From NCBI GenBank assembly GCA_023409755.1, contig JAEYRA010000018.1, forward strand, positions 1 to 41,279: 41,279 nucleotides of DNA. Reading direction: 5' to 3'. This stretch comes from Bacillota bacterium (lineage in GTDB: Bacteria; Bacillota; Clostridia; Christensenellales; UMGS416). Numbering within the stretch: the stretch's first letter is position 1; every line of letters starts with the position of its first letter. Position numbers and translations under genes: made by a program. Below the pieces are notes generated by a model. It was not told where the DNA came from, did not search any database, and was given only the letters and a program-made list of their open reading frames with translations. Below, piece by piece: positions 36,088 through 41,279 of the stretch.

Positions 36088-37731
36088 TTACTTCACGAGA
36101 GCGGTGTTGATCTCGTCGAGGATCGGCTGAACCTTGGGCATCATGGAGGCGATAAAGGCATCCCAGTCGGCCCCAATGTCCTTGGAGGAGACGATGAACT
36201 CGGTGAGCTTGGCCTTCACGTCAGAACCGAAGGTACCAAACTGGTCCTTGTTCGGAGCGCTCAGGAAAGAAACGTCATAGTCGAAGGGCTTGATGAAGGT
36301 GGTGTCCTTGTGGGCACCCATGTAGTCCCAAACCTGCTGCACCTGGCTCTGGCCATAAGGCTTGTCAGCCGGGTTGCCAGCGGGGGTCAGGCCGGCGGGG
36401 GTGAACTCGCCAAACCGCATCTCGCTGTAGGGGTTGACGTAGGTACCCTTCACAGCAGGATCCTCAGCCCAAAGAACCTTGATGGAACCATCGGCGTTGA
36501 CCGAGTAGTCCTTGTCCTTGAAGCCCAGGTACTGGAACATGATGCCTTCCTCGCTCTGGAGGTAGTCCCACATATCGAGAACACGGTTCATCTTCTCCTC
36601 GTCCACCTTGTTGGAGAACGCGGTGACCGACCAATAGTCCTCGGTCTGGGTCATGTAGAAGTTGCCGTCGAAGGTGATGATCGCCGGGCCGATGCAGTCT
36701 TCATCCGTGGCCAGGCCATTCTTCAGCAGCGTGTTGGTGTAGTCATTGAAGTCACCAGCGGCAACGCCGTACTTGGCGAACGCGGTACCAGCCTTCATCA
36801 TGTCGGCCGGCTCGGAACCCTTGAAGTTGACGTTATCCTTGTAGATCAGGCCATCCTGATACATGTTGTAGGTCTCGATGACGCCTTCCTTGTAGGCGGG
36901 CAGCGACGGCGGCCACAAATACTTGCCATCATCGCCCTTGATGTAGGAGCAGGTCTCATTGCCTTCTGCCTTCACCGGCCCGATGAACAGGTTGGCAGCG
37001 TGCGGGAACGCCCAGGTGTCCATGACCAGACCAGCGGTCTCAACGCCACCGGGCTTCTTCTCGACAACGGTCTTCACGAGGGTCTTCCACTCTTCCCAGG
37101 TGTAGACGTCGCCTTCCTTGTAGAGGCCGACGGCCTTCGCCCAGTCACGGCGATAGCCCCACCAAGACTGGTAGGTGTTCTGCGCCACTTCGGGGTTATT
37201 GCGGGTCGCGCCCATGGCATAGATCTTACCATCCACCTTCAGCGAGTTGATCGAGGAGCTGTTGGTGTAGATGCGGTTCAGGTTGGCACGGGAGGTCAGG
37301 CTGGCTTCCGGAACCTCGGCGAAAGCGCCCTGCTGGGCCCACGCCTTGTATTCCTGAGAGCTCGCGCCCTTCAGATCCCACCACACCAGATCGGGCATGT
37401 CGTTGGTGGTGACCCAGGTCTTGATCTTCTCATTCCAGTCGCCCCAGGTAACCGGGATGTACTGGAACTCGATGCCAAAGGTCTGTTTGATGTAGTCGCT
37501 CTTGGGGTTGTTGCCGCACTTCTCAGCGTCCATAACGTCCATCGAAACGGTGATGACGTCCTTGGGAGCCTCGGAGGCGGCCGCCGTTTCGGCGGTGTCC
37601 GAAGCAGCGGTGGTGGCAGCGGGTTCACCCGCAGCCGTGGTTGCCGCCGGTGTGCTACCCTGACAGCCGACCAGTGAGCCGACGACCATCGCCAGGGCGA
37701 ACACCAAAGCGAGCAGCTTGTTGGTTTTCAT
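36088..37731 (-). CDS. Extracellular carbohydrate-binding lipoprotein (LplA/YtcQ-like)
   Basis: A 547-residue solute-binding lipoprotein. The signal peptide (MKTNKLLALVFALAMVVGS) ends in lipobox LVGC (C23), followed by a long Ala/Thr/Glu linker to about residue 60. Length, the WGDWNEKIKTWVTTNDMPDLVWWD start and the late tryptophan/tyrosine-rich part fit the large binding proteins (LplA, YtcQ, YesO-like) that work with LplB/LplC permeases on oligosaccharides. The start is ATG 37731 behind AAGGAG at ten bases; a TTG six bases earlier is too close to the ribosome site. It is the last gene of the operon, unusual for a protein needed in excess. A stable hairpin sits just before it and may protect its message. 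Confidence 0.9.
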   Translation of the reverse strand: MKTNKLLALVFALAMVVGSLVGCQGSTPAATTAAGEPAATTAASDTAETAAASEAPKDVITVSMDVMDAEKCGNNPKSDYIKQTFGIEFQYIPVTWGDWNEKIKTWVTTNDMPDLVWWDLKGASSQEYKAWAQQGAFAEVPEASLTSRANLNRIYTNSSSINSLKVDGKIYAMGATRNNPEVAQNTYQSWWGYRRDWAKAVGLYKEGDVYTWEEWKTLVKTVVEKKPGGVETAGLVMDTWAFPHAANLFIGPVKAEGNETCSYIKGDDGKYLWPPSLPAYKEGVIETYNMYQDGLIYKDNVNFKGSEPADMMKAGTAFAKYGVAAGDFNDYTNTLLKNGLATDEDCIGPAIITFDGNFYMTQTEDYWSVTAFSNKVDEEKMNRVLDMWDYLQSEEGIMFQYLGFKDKDYSVNADGSIKVLWAEDPAVKGTYVNPYSEMRFGEFTPAGLTPAGNPADKPYGQSQVQQVWDYMGAHKDTTFIKPFDYDVSFLSAPNKDQFGTFGSDVKAKLTEFIVSSKDIGADWDAFIASMMPKVQPILDEINTALVK

Positions 37732-37768
37732 TGGCAATGCACTCCTTCCTCGTATTTGGGCTATACCC

Positions 37769-37790
37769 TTTCCGGCATCGCTGCCGGAAA
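37769..37790 (-). other. Intercistronic hairpin with GNRA tetraloop
   Basis: On the minus strand TTTCCGGCA-GCGA-TGCCGGAAA, a perfect 9-bp stem closed by a GCGA (GNRA) tetraloop, between the second permease gene and the binding-protein gene. It lacks a T-run. It may mark a processing or stability boundary that raises the level of the distal binding-protein message. Confidence 0.65.
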
Positions 37791-37798
37791 CTTTTCCA

Positions 37799-38707
37799 TT
37801 ATTCTTTGACTGCTCCCAAGGTCATGCCGGAGATGAAGTATCGCTGCAAGAACGGATAGATCATCATCATCGGGAACATGGTGACGACAATCGAAGCCAT
37901 CTTGATGCTGTCGCCATAGGTGTCCGGCCTCTTTTGCCCCGGTACCAACTGGGTGTTGGCAAAGTTTGCGTCCTGGATGATCTGGCGCAAGGTGAGCTGT
38001 AACGGCCACTTATTGGTGGATTTGATGAACAGCATGCCGTTGAACCACTCGTTCCAGCGATCGACCGCGTAATACAGGGTGAACGTGGCCAACAGCGGCA
38101 GCGACAGTGGCAAGATGATACTCCATAGAATGCGGACGTCCGTCGCCCCGTCGATCCTGGCCGATTCCTCCAGCGAGGGAGGCAAGCTCCGGAAGTAGTC
38201 AGAGATAATCAGCATGTACATGATCGTGATGCCGGTCGGCAGGATCATGACGAGGATGTTGTCGATGAGGTGCAGGCTGATCATCAAGAGGTAGAACGGG
38301 ATGATACCACCGCCAAAGTACATCGTGAACACGATGAGGAAGCGGAACAGCCGCCGGCCCGGAATGGGCTTGGTGAGCGCGTAAGCGCACAGGATCGTCA
38401 GGAACATGTTGTAAGCCGTACCCAATACGGTGATGATGGCCGAGTTGCCCAGGCTGATCCAGATGAGACGGGATTTGAAGACGAATTTATAGCTGTCCCA
38501 AATCACGGCCGGGGGCCACAGCATGAACGGCGTGCGGATGTAGATCTGCTGGGGCACCAGCGATACCAGGACGGCGTTGTAGAACGGGTAGAGGATGGTG
38601 ATGGCGAAGAGGGTGAGAATCGCAATCAAAACCCCATCGAAGAAACTGAAACGGCGGATGCGGTTTCCCTTCTTCACAACAATCTTTTCTTCTTTATTCC
38701 TTGCCAT
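37799..38707 (-). CDS. Carbohydrate ABC transporter permease, LplC/YtcP-like
   Basis: A 302-residue membrane permease with about six helices. It begins with a basic cytosolic arm (KEEKIVVKKGNRIRRFSFFD). YPFYNAVLVSLVPQQIYIRT, FTMYFGGGIIPFYLLM and the coupling loop PPSLEESARIDGATDVRILWSI followed by ILPLSLPLLATFTL are hallmarks of LplC/YtcP-type permeases. The end, PFLQRYFISGMTLGAVKE, is also typical (QKYFxKGxMxGAVKG). It starts 15 bp after the LplB-like gene. With that protein it forms the channel for an oligosaccharide brought by the binding protein at 36088. The ATPase is not encoded here. Confidence 0.93.
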   Translation of the reverse strand: MARNKEEKIVVKKGNRIRRFSFFDGVLIAILTLFAITILYPFYNAVLVSLVPQQIYIRTPFMLWPPAVIWDSYKFVFKSRLIWISLGNSAIITVLGTAYNMFLTILCAYALTKPIPGRRLFRFLIVFTMYFGGGIIPFYLLMISLHLIDNILVMILPTGITIMYMLIISDYFRSLPPSLEESARIDGATDVRILWSIILPLSLPLLATFTLYYAVDRWNEWFNGMLFIKSTNKWPLQLTLRQIIQDANFANTQLVPGQKRPDTYGDSIKMASIVVTMFPMMMIYPFLQRYFISGMTLGAVKE

Positions 38708-38722
38708 GATGTTCCTCCTCCC

Positions 38723-39703
38723 CTACATAATGCCGTCGTTGCCAAAGGCACGGGCGATCTGATTGGCGCTGATGAGCAGAATGAAGTTGATGACGTTCTT
38801 AAAGAGACCCACAGCCGTGGAGAATCCGAAGTCGACTGCCACCTGCCGCTGGAATGTGATGCGGTATATGAAGGTGTCGATGGTATCGGCCACGGGGTAC
38901 ACCGGCGCGGAGTACAGGTTGAAGATCTGGTCAAAGCTACCATCCATGACACCGCCGACGCGCAGCAGGAACTGGATGATGATCATGTTCATAATGCCTG
39001 GGATGGTGATGTACCAAATGCGTTGCACGCGGTTGCAACCGTCGATGGTGGCCGCCTCATACAGGGAGGGGTCAATGCCAGCGATACTGGCGAGATAGAT
39101 GATCGTGCCCCAGCCGGCTTCCTTCCAAATGTCGGTACCGACCAGGAAACTACGGAAAATACCGGTGTTGTAGAGGAAGTTCCAGTTTGATCCGATCTCA
39201 CGCGTAGCGCTGATGGACAAAAGAATCTTCTTGATGGCGCCGCTGTCGCCGAAGAGGTTCAGGCAGATGCCTGCGACGATGATCCAGGATAGGAAGTGCG
39301 GAAAGGTGTAGATCGTCTGCAGGAACTTCCGGTACCGCGGCATGTACACTTCGTTGATCATAATTGCCAGCAAAATCGGGAAGGGGAACCCGATGGCAAT
39401 CTTCAAGAACGACACGATCAGCGTGTTGATTATGGACCGGTAAAAGTCGGTCTCCACCCACATGCGGTTGAAGTTTGCCAAGCCAATCCATGGGCTAGCG
39501 GCCATGCCCTGCAGGTGATACTGTTTGAACGCTAACTGCAGGCCATACATCGGTATGTAACGGAAAATGACAAAAAATGCCATGGGGACCAATAACATCA
39601 AATAGATGTATTTGTAAGACCAGATAGTCCTCCACAGTTGTCCAGTCATCTTCACCGGCTTTTTTGCCGGCACTCGATCCTTTCCAGTGGATATTGCTGT
39701 CAC
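38723..39703 (-). CDS. Carbohydrate ABC transporter permease, LplB/YteP-like
   Basis: A 326-residue membrane permease with about six helices. IYLMLLVPMAFFVIFRYIPM followed by YGLQLAFKQY is the classic LplB/YteP opening. PFPILLAIMINEV, TIYTFPHFLSWIIVAG, WKEAGWGTIIYLASIAGIDP and the coupling loop PSLYEAATIDGCNRVQRIWY complete the signature. The start is GTG 39703 behind GGGAGGGAGA. It is the first gene of a three-gene operon with LplC-like and binding-protein genes, driven by a perfect consensus promoter 76 bp or more upstream. No regulator gene is adjacent, which is unusual since such operons often carry a YesN/YesM two-component pair. Confidence 0.93.
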   Translation of the reverse strand: MTAISTGKDRVPAKKPVKMTGQLWRTIWSYKYIYLMLLVPMAFFVIFRYIPMYGLQLAFKQYHLQGMAASPWIGLANFNRMWVETDFYRSIINTLIVSFLKIAIGFPFPILLAIMINEVYMPRYRKFLQTIYTFPHFLSWIIVAGICLNLFGDSGAIKKILLSISATREIGSNWNFLYNTGIFRSFLVGTDIWKEAGWGTIIYLASIAGIDPSLYEAATIDGCNRVQRIWYITIPGIMNMIIIQFLLRVGGVMDGSFDQIFNLYSAPVYPVADTIDTFIYRITFQRQVAVDFGFSTAVGLFKNVINFILLISANQIARAFGNDGIM

Positions 39704-39778
39704 CAGTGTCTCCCTCCCACTCCCATTGCTGTATTGTACAAAAAAATAACGAGCACACTATGCCTTATGCACAATCGG

Positions 39779-39807
39779 ATTATATTATTGCTATATAATC
39801 CTGTCAA
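39779..39807 (-). promoter_or_regulatory. Consensus promoter of the LplB/LplC operon
   Basis: On the minus strand TTGACA (39802-39807), 17 bp, TATAAT (39779-39784): every base matches the vegetative consensus. A leader of about 70 bases follows, AT-rich and unlike the GC-rich genes. Confidence 0.88.
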
Positions 39808-39847
39808 GTGAGAAACAGGCTTACATGTATAGACACTGGTAGCAAGA

Positions 39848-39860
39848 TGTTAAATTAACA
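39848..39860. promoter_or_regulatory. Palindrome TGTTAAATTAACA in the LplB/oxidoreductase gap
   Basis: A perfect 6-1-6 palindrome, TGTTAA-A-TTAACA, about 40 bp upstream of the LplB promoter and 140 bp before the oxidoreductase start. It is a candidate operator; its half-site resembles the GTTAAA word of the locus at 3.2 kb but the spacing differs. Nothing else but the promoters is seen in 39808-39960. Confidence 0.4.
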
Positions 39861-39965
39861 CAGCTTACACGAAAGGTACAAGAGCCGTTAAGTGCATGGA
39901 TTTGTTACTTAATATACCAATATTGCTCCTCTCCCGGTGAATTCGACCATCACTTCCTTTTCTGC

Positions 39966-39971
39966 TATACT
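39966..39971 (+). promoter_or_regulatory. Possible -10 box of the oxidoreductase gene
   Basis: TATACT, five of six consensus bases, 30 bp before the start codon; the -35 region (near 39942-39947, TTCGAC) is poor. Confidence 0.35.
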
Positions 39972-40001
39972 TACTGTAAAGAAAATGGATGGAGGCTTTC
40001 T

Positions 40002-41279
40002 ATGAGCACCGCTTCCCTTCCGACCCTGCGCCAGGACCTTGCCACCGCCGGCGCCACCCTGCCCACCTGCGACCAACCCGATGTGCTGGCCCAACCATTG
40101 ACGCTGGGTACGCGGGTTGCCCCCAACCGACTGGCCATCCAGCCCATGGAGGGCTGTGACGGCGAGCCGGATGGCAGCCCGGGGGAACTCACGCTGCGGC
40201 GCTACCGGCGCTTTGCGGCTGGCGGTGCAGGGCTTCTCTGGGTGGAGGCCATCGCCGTGACCGAGGAGGGGCGCGGCAACCCCCGTCACCTATGGCTGCA
40301 CGAGGGCAACGTGGACGCTTACCGCCGGATGGTGGATGCCACCCGCGAGGCGGCCCGGCAGGCCTGCGGGCACGAGGTGGTGCTGATTGCCCAGCTTACC
40401 CACGCCGGCCGCTACGCCAAGCCCTATGGCACGCCGCGTCCGGTCGTCGCCTATAACAATCCTTATTATGAAGGTGACCACCCCCTGCCTGCGGAGTGCA
40501 TCGCAACTGACGACCAACTGCGCGCGCTGGAGGATGACTTTGGCAGGGTAACAAAACTGGCGGTGCTGGCCGGCTTCGACGGCGTGGACATCAAGGCCTG
40601 CCACCGATACCTTGGCAGTGAATTGCTGTCAGCCTTCGTACGGCCCGGCCCCTACGGCGGCGACTATGAGGGGCGTACCGCCTTTTACCGGCACAGCGTG
40701 GCGGCCGCACGAGCGGCATGCCCGGCCGGTTTTCTCGTCACCAGCCGCTTGAACCTTTATGACGGCGTACCCACCCCCTACGGTTGGGGCCAGGACGCCG
40801 ACGACTACACGAAGACAGACCTGACCGAGCCGCTCCAGCTCATTGGCGAACTGCACGAAGGCGGCATGAAGCTTTTGAACGTCACCATGGGCAACCCCTA
40901 CGTCAACCCCCACGTCAACCGACCCTACCGCCGGGGTGGCTACCAGCCGCCGGAGCATCCGCTGAAGGGTGTGGAGCGCATCCTTTCCGGTGCGCGGGCC
41001 GTGCAACAGGCCTACCCCAACCTGGCGGTGATGGCCAGCGGCATCAGCTACCTGGGCGACGCCGGCGATGTGGTGGCTGCCGGCATGGTGCGGGAGGGCT
41101 GGGCCTCCCTCGTTGGGTTCGGGCGCATGGCCTTTGCCTACCCGGATTTCGCCCGCGACATCCTGGAGGGCCGTGGGCTCCAAAAGAACAAGTCCTGCCT
41201 GGCGTGTACCAAGTGCACCGAGCTCATGCGCGCCCGCTGCACCGCCGGCTGCCCGGTGCGTGACCAGGAGGTCTACCTG
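40002..41279 (+). CDS. NADH:flavin oxidoreductase, old yellow enzyme family (3' end outside window)
   Basis: The first 426 codons of an FMN-dependent TIM-barrel oxidoreductase, with no stop before the window edge. The start is ATG 40002, seven bases after GGAGG. The segments RVAPNRLAIQPMEG, LTLRRYRRFAAGGAGLLWVEA, LIAQLTHAGRYAKP (near residue 130), FDGVDIKACHRYLGSELLS and LVGFGRMAFAYPDFARDI are FMN and active-site regions of the family. Near residues 397-415 CLACTKCTELMRARCTAGC gives the cysteines of a probable 4Fe-4S cluster, as in 2,4-dienoyl-CoA reductase and trimethylamine dehydrogenase relatives. Those often carry a further NAD(P)H-binding domain, which would lie beyond the window. The substrate is unknown. 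It diverges from the LplB operon. Confidence 0.92.
   Translation, partial: MSTASLPTLRQDLATAGATLPTCDQPDVLAQPLTLGTRVAPNRLAIQPMEGCDGEPDGSPGELTLRRYRRFAAGGAGLLWVEAIAVTEEGRGNPRHLWLHEGNVDAYRRMVDATREAARQACGHEVVLIAQLTHAGRYAKPYGTPRPVVAYNNPYYEGDHPLPAECIATDDQLRALEDDFGRVTKLAVLAGFDGVDIKACHRYLGSELLSAFVRPGPYGGDYEGRTAFYRHSVAAARAACPAGFLVTSRLNLYDGVPTPYGWGQDADDYTKTDLTEPLQLIGELHEGGMKLLNVTMGNPYVNPHVNRPYRRGGYQPPEHPLKGVERILSGARAVQQAYPNLAVMASGISYLGDAGDVVAAGMVREGWASLVGFGRMAFAYPDFARDILEGRGLQKNKSCLACTKCTELMRARCTAGCPVRDQEVYL

Noticed and set aside
35902..37677. A 591-codon plus-strand frame opposite the LplA-like gene
   Set aside because: It mirrors the codon bias of the minus-strand binding protein, crosses its terminator, and shows no domain or start signal.

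Overview
The window is GC-rich and reads as a chromosomal segment of an anaerobic, spore-forming Clostridia-type Bacillota (Firmicutes). The evidence is a YunB-type sporulation gene, a YmaF gene, a DNA polymerase I whose proofreading domain looks dead, a folate:corrinoid methyltransferase gene, strong GGAGG ribosome sites, and two sugar uptake systems without their own ATPase. I see no phage, insertion sequence, CRISPR array or ribosomal RNA. The left edge cuts a serine tRNA and the right edge cuts a flavin oxidoreductase gene.

Layout. 0.3-6.1 kb: a divergent sugar-phosphate locus. HAD phosphatase, deoxyhypusine-synthase-like protein and PfkB kinase are on the minus strand; ROK repressor, ROK sugar kinase and GmhA-like SIS isomerase are on the plus strand. 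Two related GTTAAA/TTTAAC operators sit just downstream of the two facing promoters, so the repressor probably controls both arms. 6.2-8.0 kb: a TetR gene with two small flavodoxin-fold reductases and a multi-half-site operator. 8.1-8.3 kb: a 93-bp tandem repeat. 8.3-9.1 kb: a frameshifted methyltetrahydrofolate:corrinoid methyltransferase. 9.4 kb: YmaF. 9.9-12.5 kb: a divergent znuCB/znuA zinc (or manganese) importer with repeated TGCAAA sites. 12.7-16.7 kb: a MalEFG-type sugar importer plus a YesL-like membrane protein. 16.9 kb: a small unrecognised protein.

17.5-26.0 kb: a minus-strand run of DUF2156 protein, Eis-like acetyltransferase, phosphotransferase, polA, coaE, lytic transglycosylase and a family-5 binding protein. 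26.2-30.0 kb: yunB facing away from a bifunctional class A penicillin-binding protein. 30.1-32.3 kb: a glutamate-5-kinase-like enzyme and a MATE exporter. 32.5-35.7 kb: topoisomerase III with a histone-H1-like tail, overlapped by an RsuA-type pseudouridine synthase. 35.7-36.0 kb: a palindrome-rich gap with no confident gene. 36.1-39.7 kb: an LplB/LplC/solute-binding-protein sugar importer behind a perfect consensus promoter. 40.0 kb to the end: an old-yellow-enzyme-type oxidoreductase.

The best candidate for something undescribed is the first locus. It has three activities reminiscent of heptose-phosphate metabolism (SIS isomerase, HldE-like PfkB kinase, HAD phosphatase), a sugar kinase and a dedicated repressor, but no nucleotidyltransferase or glycosyltransferase. 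Inserted between the phosphatase and the kinase is a deoxyhypusine-synthase-like protein that seems to lack the family's catalytic lysine motif. The reaction order and the sugar are unknown; the shared control is what the DNA shows best.
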